Below, in pieces: positions 32,740 to 43,889 of a stretch of 64,000 bases of DNA. A program made the position numbers and the translations under genes. The DNA lies in NCBI GenBank assembly GCA_020466095.1, contig CM035806.1:93799554-93863553 (forward strand), written 5' to 3'. The notes beneath the pieces were generated by a model. It saw nothing but the letters and a program-made list of their open reading frames with translations. It was not told the DNA's origin and searched no databases. This DNA comes from Chlorops oryzae. Lineage: Eukaryota; Arthropoda; Insecta; Diptera; Chloropidae. The stretch's first letter is position 1. Every line of letters begins with the position of its first letter.

Positions 32740-33114
32740 TAATATAGCAATTTTAGACAGTTTATTTTTCATAGAAACAAATTCAAATTCAACAAAAAAT
32801 TCATATCTTTCTTATATTTGTATAAACAAATTTTCGAATTCGTTTTCCTTTGGGGGGGGAAATTTCCCCTTTTTCCCCCCCCGTGGATCCGCGCCTGCTA
32901 AGGTGAACGATAGGTCGGTAAAAAACCTAATGGAGGACCTTATTAAAAAAGTGTATAATTATTTTTAAGTGTATTTTTTCAGTCTAATTAAAATTTTTAT
33001 TTATTTTGTAATGTTCACTTAATAATAAACTGAAAGAATTTAAAAAAAAAGCATCATTGGTTTTTTTGCAATAAAAAAAAAAAACAAAAGGACAGTTATT
33101 TCTGGGACAGTCTA

Positions 33115-34364
33115 TATGTGGTTGGGATGTATGATTTATTTTGTCGTTCTGTTTTTTTTTTTTTTTTTGTAAAATTTGGATTCTTCAACTTTAGTTCAGT
33201 TTCAGTTCTGATCAAAAGGGTGACTTGAGTGAAAGTTTATTATTCTGCCAGATGCAACGTGCTTGGTGTACCAGTTCATCGATATTCCATTTCCTCTGCG
33301 GTGAAGTTTTGTGTCCAGAAATGCAATGCTCTTTTTGTCTTCTATTTCCTTTGTGAATCTAATTTTTGGGTGTTGTCCGTTGAGAATATCCAGTATTTTT
33401 GTTTGCCTTTATTATTGCGAATATGTCATCTAGATATTTTTTAAAATGTATTTTATATGTATGTTTTGGGTATTTAGTTCATTTATACTGTCCGTCAGTA
33501 TCTTGCCAAGAACTATGTCAGCCAAATATTTGATTGTAGAAAGTCTCATTGCAAACGAAATAGTTGTTGTCCTTTAAAGAAAATTCTAAAAGTGTTTGAA
33601 AAGTCTTTTTGGGAAATTTGGTTTTTTGCTCAATTTCGCTCCACTGGTGCATGATTGTCCCTAATAGCCAGCTGTGTCGGAATATTTGTGAAAAATGAAA
33701 TGACATCAAAAGAGACAAGAATTTCACCATTTTTTGATTTCGTTTCTTAAAGCGAAGGAATTTTTGATGTTATGGTCCTCTGATGATATTTTTTTAAATT
33801 GTCCCAATATATAATATTTGGCTAAGTTGTAGCAAGGTACGTCAAAAGATATGGGTCTCAGAGGAAGTCCATTTTATGTGTTTTCGGAAGTACATATAAA
33901 CGGGGGGCTGTAGCGGCGGAGCATGTCAATTGTTGTTTTTGTCTTAAGTCAATGTAGTTTTGTTTGTAAAGTCTGTTTCTTAAGTTATTGTTTTTCTTCA
34001 TCAGTTGTTGCGAGGGATCATTCCGAATTGTTTTATAAGTTCTTTTGTCGCTGAGCAAGTTTTCCATTTTGGTGATGTAGTCATTTCTGTACATTATGAC
34101 GGTTTTGTTGCCCTTGTCCGCTTTCGTGGCAATGATTTCATCTTTCATTCTGTTGAGAAGTTTTCTCATGTCATCATACACTTTCGTGATGAAAATCTCT
34201 CGTGGGTCATTTGTTCTTCTTCTTCTTTTGTAGTTATTTATTTTCGCTGCAACGTCATATCTGGCTAAGTCTTTGGATTTTGCGTCAGTTATCTTTTGTA
34301 CGCTTTGCTCAATGTCAGCTATTGTGTTATCGGCAAGGCGAATTTGACTCCAAGAAAAAGCAAA
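33115..34364 (-). pseudogene. Penelope-like element 2: N-terminal region and reverse transcriptase
   Basis: From 34364: RLADNTIADIEQS, KADKGNKTVIMYRNDYI, APRLYVLPKTHK, then after frameshifts LRPISFDVPCYNLAKY (about 33870-33830), and further RT blocks to IRFTKEIEDKKSIAFLDTKLHR and ASGRIINFHSS (about 33360-33220). The catalytic motif region (about 33400-33450) is degraded to a MTY-like remnant. The order is the same as in Penelope-like element 1. Confidence 0.85.
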
Positions 34365-35110
34365 TAGAGTCCGACCGAAGTCAAAATTTTCAACCGAAAC
34401 CGAACTGAAACCGAATAATCGGTTTTTTTTTTCAAGACCGAAACCGGAACCGAAACTTTCCAACTCTGAGAAACAAAACTAATTTTATTGTATGCTCATA
34501 TATGTATTTAAAATATATACATCATTAATATATACTATAAGATCCATAATCGTTTTCTCAATGCGAAGGGTAGCCGGATGATCGTCTGGTAACAAGACCT
34601 TTCGTTCACATAGTTGAGGTAATGTTTGCTGAAGTTGATTTTGTTTTGATTGTGCCGCTGACTCCAACTTTTGGCGCTTAGCTTTATTATCAGAGGTTGA
34701 AAAAAGTTTCCATTCAGATGGATGCACTTTCTCCAAATGCTTTTTTATACCGACGAAAGTTTGACGACTCGGAAGTGAGTTGCCTAGAGATATTTCTTTG
34801 GCCATCGGGTCTAAAAAGACAATGCTCTTATTAATTAATGAAATAATTTCAAAGTGTTTCTTACCAATGCTTTATTCCACGCTCAAAGTTAACAGCTGTT
34901 TGTCAATGAACTCGACAGCAGATAGAGTTGCCATTGGTTACAAAAAATCATATTAATTAATTGGTAGTAAAATGAAAATTTTTCTTTTTCAAAATATGTT
35001 TGAAAGTTTCTGTTTCGGCCTTTTCCGAGCTAAAACCGAACCGAAACCGAAACCAAAAATGTAGGACGATTTGGTGGCCGAACCGATACCGATGGTTCGG
35101 TCGGACTCTA
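34365..35110 (-). mobile_element. hAT element fragment (BED-finger part) inserted in Penelope-like element 2
   Basis: Ends TAGAGTCCGACCGAA and the inverted TTCGGTCGGACTCTA, with CCGAAACCGAA-type subterminal repeats inside both ends. Flanking 8-mers AAAGCAAA and AGAGCAAC match at 6 of 8 positions, consistent with an old hAT duplication. Excising it rejoins the Penelope motif FLGVKFALP. Confidence 0.75.
34485..34805 (-). pseudogene. hAT transposase N-terminal fragment (BED-type finger remnant)
   Basis: Encodes FVGIKKHLEKVHPSEW, the His-containing half of a BED zinc finger, followed by QQTLPQLCERK and a DDHPATLRIEKTIMDLIV block typical of the start of hAT transposases. The Cys pair of the finger and the catalytic part are missing. 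Confidence 0.7.
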
Positions 35111-35189
35111 AGAGCAACCATGCACTGTCTTCGGAAAAAACATTTTGTTTTGAGTTTTATTATATAAAACAAGAATAAAATTTCGTATT

Positions 35190-35640
35190 TCGTTTCCATA
35201 TGGTGTTAAATTCTGAAGTGTTAAGCTTTAACACTTCGATTTAACACTACCGTTTCCACTTGCACATTCTACGAAGGTGTTAAAGCTTGGCAGCTGTTCG
35301 TGTATTTTCAATTGCAAGTAGGGCTTTCAGCTTTTCAAGCGCTAAAATCAGTACATTTTTATTTCTAAATATTACAAAAATATTAAAAACAAAGTTTCTT
35401 TTACCTTCCATTGTCGCTTTTTGTTTTTATTTCATTTTGACAGTTAGATATGCATGAATTTCGATACGATAAATCGATATTTTCTTATCGAATGAGGTGT
35501 TACCGAGGTGTTATTGAGAATAACACTTGGCTTTCGTGTTTAGAATTTGTATGGAAAAACACGTACATCACATGGTGTTAAAGGCCGCTTAACACGAAAG
35601 CCTCCTTTAACACGTAAATAACACCATATGGAAACGCACT
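35190..35640. mobile_element. Short inverted-repeat element (MITE)
   Basis: Ends CGTTTCCATATGGTGTTA and the inverted TAACACCATATGGAAACG (to about 35637), with further internal GTGTTAA repeats. Non-coding. The superfamily is not clear because the flanks do not give a convincing duplication. Confidence 0.65.
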
Positions 35641-35819
35641 ATTAGAGTTTTAGAATAGTCAATAGTGAAAAAAAATGTTCGATTCTGCGAGTTTTCGAGT
35701 GTGTGGGTGTTCAAGTTTTCAAGCGGTCACTGTTTAAATATTGCTATCATTAATTAATATATTATACGCCAAGCTATATATATACCTTTATAAATATTTC
35801 TATATACAGAAGGTAATAA

Positions 35820-36102
<283 letters not shown>

Positions 36103-36350
36103 ATTAAAAACCAAGGGAGATTTTATCGCGATTCATCTGAAAATAAATAATTAAGGCTATTCACAAACGTATACTAATATGCAAATCGCGCAACATTACT
36201 ACATGCCAAAAAAAAATTTTTTTAAAGCCCCCTATCGTGAAAAGCCTTCCTAAATCAAAAGGCTTTGGAAAACCGGTAAAAATATCATCAACAAGCTGAA
36301 ATGGCAATATTATTTTTTGAACGTCTCTAAAATCTCCCTTGGTTTTTAAT
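36103..36350. mobile_element. Small MITE close to the zinc-finger exon
   Basis: Terminal inverted repeats ATTAAAAACCAAGGGAGA at 36103 and the inverted copy ending 36350, about 23 bp and perfect. TTAA occurs at both ends and might be the target duplication, which would suggest piggyBac, but the TTAA could also be part of the repeat. Non-coding. Confidence 0.65.
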
Positions 36351-36862
36351 AATTCGATTCAATTGGTTGAAATTAAAGGCAAAGTTTCTTTTTTTTTTTA
36401 TACGGCTGCTTAGAAAAATAATATAACCACTTGTAAATAACATGTTCGTTTGGCAGGAAATGCGGTAATTATGTTTTGCATATAAAACAAAAACAAAAAA
36501 AGTAAAAAGAGTTTTAGAACATCCGGTGAATAGCGTAATTATGTTAATTTAAAACTTTTTAGTATTTCTCCTGCGAAAATGAATATTTGTGGACTTGGAA
36601 AATGGCAGCTCACGTCTTCTTTATGTGGACGCACTCCTTTAATTTGACGGGAAAAACCAAAATTTTGAATTTGTTTCTATGTATGCTCTTTAGTATAGAG
36701 TTTGGGAAAACCTATTGAAAAGCCATTTGGGTGTGGCTTTATAAAAACGAGGACGATTCTTAGATTTGCTATTATAAGTCTTTCGTCTAAGCGCAATCAA
36801 TAAAATGAAAGGGGCTTTTTACACTATAACCGCATATAGCATTTGCATCCCTAAAATGTGAA
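36351..36862. other. Intron-like AT-rich sequence
   Basis: No gene or repeat recognised. It lies downstream of the zinc-finger exon and would be intronic or 3' flanking. Confidence 0.4.
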
Positions 36863-37770
36863 TTTTATACCTGACACACTCTGTGTCGAGGGTATATTGC
36901 GTTTGTGTGGTTGTGTATAACACCCAGAACCAGTCGAGATAGACCATACAAAATGTATAGGGAAATGATCAGCGTCACCAGGAGATGCGATTTAGACATG
37001 TCCGTCTGTCTGTTTGTCTGTCTGTCTGTCTGTATAAAGTTATCTTATCGAAGGAGTTGAGCTATCTTGACAAAATTTGGAATACGTGCTCACGGCGACA
37101 TGCGTAAGAACAAGTTCAAGAATGGACATGATCGGACCATTTTTATGGGTACCTCCAGTACTAGGGTCTGTTACGAAAATCACAAAAACTGCTCTAAAAT
37201 CTAAGTTTTTCAACATATTTTGATGAAATTGGGTATTTGAACATGTCTCAAGGCAATTAATACGATTTTTAAAGATTTTAAAAGTGGGCGTTGCAGAAGG
37301 GCGTTTTTCGAAAAATGTCCCCCACACCCGAAATTCAAATGGGACTTGAAATTTGGCACTTATGCTTCCTTGTAGCCATAAACATCCTTCCAAAAAATTT
37401 CCTTGATCGGTTCATTATTAAGGGTACCTCCAGTACTAGGGTCTGTTACAAAAATCCCAAAACTGCCTCAAAATCGGACTTTTGCGAAATAATTCAATGA
37501 ACCTTAGCAATTGAGCGTATATTTGAGCCTCCGATTAAAATTTGCAAAAAAAAAAAACCGAAAAGTGGGCGTGGAAAAGGGGTGGTTTGTATAAAGAAAT
37601 TTAACAAAAGTCGGTATATGGGGTCCCTAATGGCCTTCAAAACCTCTTGAATATTCTTACTTAGTGGTCCTGTTTTTTGGGCGTGGTTCAAAAATTATTT
37701 AAAACTCTGTGTCTGTGTCGGGTATTTAATTGTCAGGCTCGCCTGACTATAACACCTTTACTTGTTTTTA
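36863..37770. mobile_element. INE-like interspersed repeat, second subfamily, long copy
   Basis: Begins TTTTATACCTGACACACTC and ends ACACCTTTACTTGTTTTTA, with GTCGAGATAGACC, GGGAAATGATCAGCG and TTAGACATGTCCGTCTGTC inside. It has the same plan as the INE-1-like copies but a different sequence. A shorter copy is at 51404-51720. Confidence 0.7.
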
Positions 37771-38367
37771 TTTTGAATTGTAAAATCTTAAAATTCAAAC
37801 CTTGAAATTTTCAAATACAACCTTAACATTTTTTCATGAGTAAAACATTTTGCATGCTTTTTAAGAATTTATATTTTTTTTCTATAAACTTAATCATTAT
37901 TGCATACATTTTGGGTGTTATTGTATTATGAGCTTATTCCAGTTTTGAATTTATCAGTTGAACATTTTGCATATACATATATATAATATATCTCTCTTTT
38001 TCTTTTTTTAAATTTATTTTGTACGTTATTTTTATAATTAATCATTGTTGCATAATTTTTGGGATGTTCTGAGATTAACCCAACGTTGTGAAGTGGGCTT
38101 TTTTGTTATACAAGTATTTAATTTTAAGCAAGTTTATGAAGGATTTTGTATAATTTTTGCTTCTTTTGTATTGTTATCCACGGTCCCTGGTTCGTGCGAA
38201 TATTAATATTAATACGCAAATAAAACTTATTTGCAAATAGTTAACTCACTGTTTATACGTTGTTGCTTTAGAAAATCTTGTTTGACGTCTTGAAAATCAA
38301 AATTATTTGTATCTTTAGTTGAAATTAGCCATTGTTTTTTGGTCTATCACATATTCTGTGAAATATT
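37771..38367. other. Unassigned AT-rich sequence
   Basis: Nothing recognised on either strand. Confidence 0.4.
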
Positions 38368-39869
38368 TTAAGGTACACAGAAATTGTGCGCGAAAACTTT
38401 GTCTAGAAGAAAAGTAACAATTTTGCATCTGCTAATGAAAGTTCTTATATTGTGCTGGATGTCATTCCATTCAAAAAATTTGCTGCTCAGAAAATATCTA
38501 TACATGTCGTGTTTCCTATAATACTTTTTGTTCAGACCACTATACGGTTGTTCATCTTTATGGACTCTATTTTCGATGCTCCTGTTTCTATTTATTGCCA
38601 TTTTACACTCGAGTAGCCCGTTAGCGTTCGGGATTATTCTCTTCTGAGAGGGAGGAATTGTTACAGCGTTTTCTGAACGAATCCTATGCCCTCGTCCTAA
38701 CAATTGGACCTGGTTCCCATCAATCCTATTGGTAAAACTATTGCAATTTTCAATTTTTGATATGTTCCTTAAAATTTTGTATTCTTGGCGTCCGTTGCCA
38801 TATCTTCAAACAAATATATTTCTGCTCCTGATCAGCTAAACGAGATATGTTGTAATCGATAGTCTTGTTGCGGGATAATTCGATCCACACGTTCTCTTTT
38901 TTTGCATTCTTCTCTGCATTAACATTTCTCTTAAAATTCTTCTGCAATATAATTTCTTTACGGTCTTCTTCGAGTTGATTATATAAATTCATTTTCGATG
39001 TCTTGTTAACAAGTTCTTTTTTCTGCCTGACTTTTCCTATTGCGCAAAATTTTTCCCATCAGTTTTCTACATCAATTGTCTCTGCTCCTATTGCCTTAGC
39101 TTCGATCGTCACTGTCTCTGAAGTACAAATACTTTCGCTAACGTTGGCTATCGGACGTGAGAGTGATGCTACATGACTAGTTTTTTCATTATTTTTGTGA
39201 TATGTGAAGATATTTTTATGTTCAATTTTTCCAACAGGGTCATCTATTTGGCTCTTGATATCAGTTTCCTTGAAAAGTATGTCCAGTCCTTCAAAGTGCT
39301 TATCGTTGTCAGAAAATTTTCCTAAAAATTCTCGCTTAATAAATTTTGTATCAACTTTGTTTGTCAACGAACGGACTTACTGCGTTGTATGACATTAAAT
39401 CTGATTCCTTCGTTTTGAGAGTTGTCTCAAGATCATTTAATTTTCCAAATGAAATAACTAATTTTTCTCTACTACTACGATTTTTGTGAAAACGATAAAA
39501 TCTAACGGCTACGTTTTTAGCAAAGATTATAATTAAATCTACTACCAAAATCCAGAAAAATTCAAACATGCTGAATCTATCTTCGTCTTTATTTATACTG
39601 TATTCATCATCTTGAAAGTCTTGCCCTAATGTATCATTTAATGTTTCTATTCTTTCGGATTGAAAACATGTTATTAAATGTACGCTTTTATCTGATTTTG
39701 ATGGAAGCCCATGTTCGTAAACTTCCTTTCTCTCTTCGTGCGAGTTCCTGCTCTTTCTATATTTCAAAATATTTTCTTTTTTACTCTCAATATTTTTTAC
39801 TTTTCTTACTAACTCCAAGTTAGTTTCATCTTCGAGTCCAATATTTCTAAAATCTTTCTTAATTTTCAA
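38368..39869 (-). pseudogene. Unrecognised degenerate coding region
   Basis: Four consecutive minus-strand frames cover 1.5 kb: 39869-39351 (172 codons), 39367-39059, 38992-38750 and 38703-38368. Neighbouring frames overlap or lie close together, as if one protein of about 480 residues had been broken by frameshifts and a stop. The first piece is Lys/Glu-rich with a hydrophobic segment (FFWILVVDLIIIFA, about residues 104-117) followed by basic residues, like a single membrane span. The last piece contains LGRGHRIRS. I do not recognise the family. It could be an old env or gag-like gene or a broken host gene. It ends about 40 bp before mariner copy 1. Confidence 0.4.
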
Positions 39870-39906
39870 CAGATCTTCCTTTTTACTTTCAATATTTTTT
39901 ACTCTA

Positions 39907-41187
39907 TTGGTGTAGTAAAAAGAAATCCATTATTTTTGCATTAAATTGAGGGCTTTATTTAAGATAGTTAGAATGACCCGATTTAGGTCAAATATGCGCC
40001 GTTTTGTTCGATAACTTGTTGCCATTTTAAAGGTAATTTCATTATGCCTCTCTCATAGAAGCCCTCGTTCCTATTAGCAAAAAATTGACAGTCGAATTTC
40101 AGAAGCCTTTTTTGAAGCGAATGTTTCACCAGCAAAATTGTTCGCCATGGACAGGAACAGATGGTAATCACTTGGTGCCAGGTCCGGACTATAAGGTGGA
40201 TGCAGAAGAACCTCCCAACCAAACTCCCGGAGCTTCTGGCGAGTCACTATCGATGTGTGTGGCCTGGCGTTGTCCTGATGGAACACAATTCCTCTCCTAT
40301 TGGCCAAAGCTGGCCGCTTATGGGCGATTGCTTCCTTCAGACGGTCCAATTGTTGACAGTAGAGTTCCGAGTTAAGAGTTTTGCCGTATGGGAGCAGCTC
40401 ATAGTAGATAATTCCCTGCCAATCCCACCAAACACACAGCAAAACCTTCCTGGCCGTCAATCCTGGCTTGGCCACCGTTTCCGCCGGTTCACCGTGTTTC
40501 GACCACGACCGTTTTTGCTTGACGTTGTCGTAAGTGACCCACTTTTCATCACCAGTCACCAACCGCTTCAGAAATGGGTCGATTTTGTTGCGGTTCAGCA
40601 GCGATTCGCAGATGGAAATTCGGTCTATGAGGTTTTTTTGCGTTAACTCGTGTGGCACCCATACATCGAGCTTCTTTGTGTATCCAGCCTTATTCAAATG
40701 GTTCCAAACGGTTTTTAGCAATCTTTAGCTCTTTTGCAATCGAAACAGTGCTAACATGACGGTCGGACTCGATAATTTCCATGATTTTATCGACATTTTC
40801 GACAATTGGCTTTCTAGTGCGTGGTGCATCCTTGACATCGAAGTTACCGGAACGGAATCGACGAAACCAAAATTGCGCATGATTGGCTGTTACAGTATCA
40901 GGTCCATAAACGCTATTCACATTTTCAGCCGCCTGGCTTGCGTTTTCTCCCTTATCGAAGAAAAACTGTAAAATGTAGCGAATTTTCTCTTTGCTGATGT
41001 CCATCTTTGACAAGCTCTCAAACAAAACTGAATCAATCAATCAAAAAAGTGTCAAAAAAGCTTTTTTAGTAGGAACTGTCATCTTTCTAATGCCCCCTAG
41101 CGGAACACGATCGGACTTATACAACGCGAGATGCAGATAAATAACGCCATCTATTGGAAAAATAAAATTTCTTTTTACTACACCTAA
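39907..41187 (-). mobile_element. Mariner copy 1 (DD34D)
   Basis: Termini GTGTAGTAAAAAGAAAT at the left and its inverted copy at the right. TA flanks are at 39905-39906 and 41188-41189. The left end has lost one A (TTGGTG instead of TTAGGTG). The transposase has two frameshifts: one at about 40713-40720 shared with copy 2, and one near 40080 shared with copies 2 and 3. Confidence 0.92.
40010..41010 (-). pseudogene. Mariner copy 1 transposase (frameshifted)
   Basis: The N-terminal HTH part (MDISKEKIRYILQFFF to KELKIAKN) and the catalytic part (from NHLNKAGYTKKLD) are in different frames because GGTTTTTAGCAATC replaces GGTTTTTTGTGCAATC of copy 3, two bases shorter. Catalytic motifs GDEKW, HQDNARPH and APSDYH are preserved, as is WVPHEL. 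A second frameshift precedes the C-terminal FFANRNEGFYERGIM block. Confidence 0.9.
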
Positions 41188-41678
41188 TATATCGCGGGCG
41201 TATCTAAATCTTCAAAGAAGACCTGGCCCCTGTTTAAATTTTAAAGAATGGCATTGTATTTCTATTTTCTTAGTTTGAATTGAAATTATTCAAATTAGCA
41301 TTGATATTGATTTAAGTGGTTTTTCGCTTCGAACTACATTTTGGCTGTGATTGCAAAACTCATTTTTCTAAAATACATGTAAAAAACTGAGCAACTATTA
41401 TTGTGATCCTCAGACGTGAATAACCAATTGTATCTAATGAAAGTATTGCAATTCATTGTTAACAGTAAGGACTCTGGGCAAAAAATAACTATTTGTATCA
41501 AATTCTTTTTTTTTTAACTCACCGTATGTTTATGCGTGTCTGATGCTCTGTCGATTCTCTGCTTTCCGCCTTCCGATTATTTCTTCGGTCTTCAGCTCTG
41601 TCTTTTTACTCTATTTTATTATAAAATTAAGGACTAACCTTGGATTTCTTATACAACCCTTAAAAAGTCGTATTGCTA

Positions 41679-41891
41679 AGGTGTCTTTTGGAGTTATCAA
41701 CTCTCCCGGACCCTGTTGGATTTGGTATCACCGCTCTCCAACAGTTTAATACCATACGATATAAATAAGGTTAATATAAAAATCATCGCTGTTATTCCGC
41801 CCACTTCGTACCGTTTTTACTAAGGTGTCCTTTGGAGTTATCAACTCTCCCAGACCCCGTTGGATTTGGTATCACCGCTCTCCAACAGTTT
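41679..41891. repeat. Direct repeat pair of about 71 bp, 142 bp apart (spacer A)
   Basis: AAGGTGTCTTTTGGAGTTAT to CTCTCCAACAGTTTA at 41679-41749 recurs with few changes at 41821-41891. The same pair is in spacer A' at about 46524-46593 and 46666-46735. The origin is unknown; it could be part of an LTR or leader region. Confidence 0.85.
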
Positions 41892-42819
41892 ATAGTAACT
41901 GGTTAGAAAATGGTTGGAATATTCATCAATTTTAACCCATTATCAGGACTGTCGTTCTTTGAAAACCGCACGGATCGTAGTTCGTTCCCGACTTAACTTT
42001 ATTCGAATACTGGCTGCGCCATAAATGTTGTGTCGTCTAGGGAGCACGTCCAAGTAGATTAACGCAAGGAATTACTCGAAACCGTTTAATGTTGAATATA
42101 GCTTTTATTTATTTCTTTAAAAGCATAACATTAAATCCTTTTGCTAACTATCTTAACTGAGCTATTCCCTAGATAACGCGGAGATCCAACCTTCAACGTC
42201 CTGGCTCGTGAGTAGGTGCGTTAAGGTTGAGATCTACTGAAGACTTCCGTTCGCGGTTCTGATCGTAGTCCCCTTTCAGTGAACGATGCTGGATTTAAAT
42301 AGAGCGATATTGCTGGTCTAGCAATATCGTTTGTTGCGACATTCTTCTGGGCCATATTTGTTGTTGTTGTTGCATTTCCAATATCTTTCCCATCAGGTCA
42401 GCTTACTCGTTGTTGTTGTAGACTGCTGTTGCTCAATACCTCTAGCAACCGCTCACTTGTTGTTGCGTGTTCCATTTATTTTGTTACTGCTATGCTGGCA
42501 GTATCGGCTACTACGACATTCTCGGCTGACGTTGTCATTATTGTTGATATAGGTCAGTCTAATAATGCGTTCTTGTGCCCAGCTTATGCTTGCGAAGCGT
42601 ATTTCGGTTATTTCGACAGCTTTTACGTTCACTTGATTCTGAACGCCGGTGCTTCTGTAGTTGCACTTTTTATCGCAATAGAGTATAAGAAACGCTTATG
42701 CGATTGTGTCACCCAACAATTTGAGCCAAATTCATAGCATTGGATGACAGAAAAAATATTAAATAAAATAACTAATTTGCAACGTTATCAATGAAAATAA
42801 ATTAAATTCGGCAGATTTA
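41892..42819. other. Unassigned, moderately GC-rich sequence in spacer A
   Basis: Contains a perfect hairpin-like GATATTGCTGGTCTAGCAATATC at 42304-42326 and several GTTGTTGTTG runs near 42359-42420. A frame at 42429-42737 encodes 102 residues with two hydrophobic segments but has no recognisable similarity. It might be LTR or UTR sequence of the Pao-type element. Confidence 0.35.
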
Positions 42820-42958
42820 GGGCCATTTTCTCATCTTTTTTTTTTATCTGTAAGTTAAATTATCCTGATCATAAATTCATACAAATTTGATTAATAAGTC
42901 GAAGAAAATGAAATTTAACCGGCAGATAGAGCTTAAAAGTAGGATGAGAAAACGGTCC
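42820..42958. mobile_element. PIF/Harbinger-like MITE, copy 2
   Basis: Same family as 14213-14348. Flanked by TTA at 42817-42819 and 42959-42961. Confidence 0.8.
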
Positions 42959-42998
42959 TTAACTTTAATAAATAAGTTTTGTATAAATAAAATCAAAA

Positions 42999-43635
42999 CA
43001 AGTAAGAAAGCTAAAGTCGGTCAAGCCCGACTTTGAAATAACCAGCGTCTCGACATTATTGGCGAACTTTGTTACGAAAAATCTCCATTTGCGGGCGCGG
43101 CAGTGGGCGGTCTACATAAATTTTCGTGCACCTTTCGTTCACCTTGGTCAACCTATGTTGCGAATTTGAAGCTTCTACGCCTTTTACTTCACAAGTTACG
43201 ATAAAGCCTTATTTGTGGCGTGGCTCGAGAAAGACGGCGTCAATATTATCCCTGGATATGTACCTTTAAGTAGTTTACCAGTACACCAAATATCAATGAA
43301 ATGTATTGAGTGGTTCACAAGTTACAGAAATTTTACTGAAAACACATTAAGTTTATTTGTGGGAGTGGCAGTAGGCGGATGTCTCCAATTTTTGCTTAGG
43401 ATCATACTCGAATCCCGATATACTGTGTGCCAAATTTTGACTTGGTTGGCACAGCCGTTTCGCAGGAGATCCGAACACAGACAGATGGCCAGACGGTCAG
43501 ACGGACATGTCTTAATCGATTCAGTTTTTGATCCTGATCATTTTTGTATATATATGTCTATATCTACGGAGTTTAGTTCTAGCTGTTACAAGATTCGCAC
43601 AAAACTAATATACCCCGCTTACGCTGGGTATAAAA
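42999..43635 (+). mobile_element. INE-1/DINE-1-like interspersed repeat, copy 3
   Basis: ACAAGTAAGAAAGCTAAAG at the start and CGCTGGGTATAAAA at the end, with the internal blocks of copies 1 and 2. The CCGTCTGTC run is eroded here (CAGACGGTCAGACGGACATG). Confidence 0.75.
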
Positions 43636-43889
43636 ATAAAAGGATACTGCAACGCGTTTCGACTAGGTCCTGGAAAAAAGTGGCAATGAATGTCCGACGT
43701 GATGCCCATTGAAATAAGGAAAGGGAAGTATGCAAAGACGATCAAATAATTTAAGAACTCTGCAAAGGAAGAGGAATAAATTAGTTGTCGTTTGCATACG
43801 TTTAAAAGGCATTCAAGTGCATTTCAAAGCAAGCTGGATATATTTTTTTTAATGCTAGTGAATCAGCTAGTTCTAAAGCTAGTGGAATA

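Larger units (their letters stand above)
31201..32897. mobile_element. hAT-like non-autonomous element nested in the DD37E transposase
   Basis: Ends CAGGGGCGGATCCA and, inverted, CAGGCGCGGATCCA, each followed by a G-rich run. Flanked by CTAAGGT on both sides (31194-31200 and 32898-32904). Removing the element and one flank copy restores the transposase frame exactly. The duplication reads as 7 perfect bases, or 8 with one mismatch, so the hAT assignment rests mainly on the CAGGGGCGGATCC terminus, which I recall from hAT families. No transposase of its own. Confidence 0.8.
30263..32968 (+). pseudogene. DD37E transposase with three nonsense codons, split by a nested element
   Basis: One reading frame from ATG 30263 to 31196, resumed at 32898. 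N-terminal paired-type HTH regions (KIAKKVGVCEKTVSRTIKRC and GMAAKAGTSKSSVQRI) are followed by catalytic Asp in VIMDDETY (about 30700), second Asp in FWPDLATSHY (about 30980) and Glu in LRPIEKYW (about 31092). Counting gives 37 positions between the last two. In-frame stops are at 30332-30334, 30623-30625 and 31076-31078. There is no frameshift outside the insertion, which after removal reads AYTKVNDRSVKNLMEDL. The copy is inactive. Confidence 0.87.
30118..33112 (+). mobile_element. Tc1/mariner element of DD37E type inserted in Penelope-like element 2
   Basis: Terminal inverted repeats ACTGTCCCAGAAATAACT (left 30121, right inverted at 33111) lie next to TA on both sides (30116-30117 and 33113-33114). 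Inside is a transposase frame interrupted by another nested element. The TA target and the DDE spacing place it in the DD37E branch of Tc1/mariner (ITmD37E-like), first described in mosquitoes. Confidence 0.87.
29914..35190 (-). mobile_element. Penelope-like element 2, heavily nested
   Basis: A minus-strand Penelope-like relic in pieces: 35190-35111 (N-terminal), 34364-33115 (N-terminal region and RT) and 30117-29914 (after the RT to the start of GIY-YIG). Interruptions are a hAT at 34365-35110 and a nested DD37E element at 30118-33112. Joining the flanks of the hAT restores the Penelope motif FLGVKFALP. Its 3' part, including most of the nuclease, is lost at 29913. Confidence 0.88.

Noticed and set aside
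40085..40646. Plus-strand frames of 96 and 161 codons, repeated at 44934-45495 and 49779-50340
   Set aside because: They are antisense shadows of the mariner transposase.
42429..42737. 102-codon frame with hydrophobic segments in the spacer, repeated at 47274-47582
   Set aside because: No recognisable motif, low-complexity TTG/GTT context, and the second copy is only the tandem duplicate, so conservation is not evidence.
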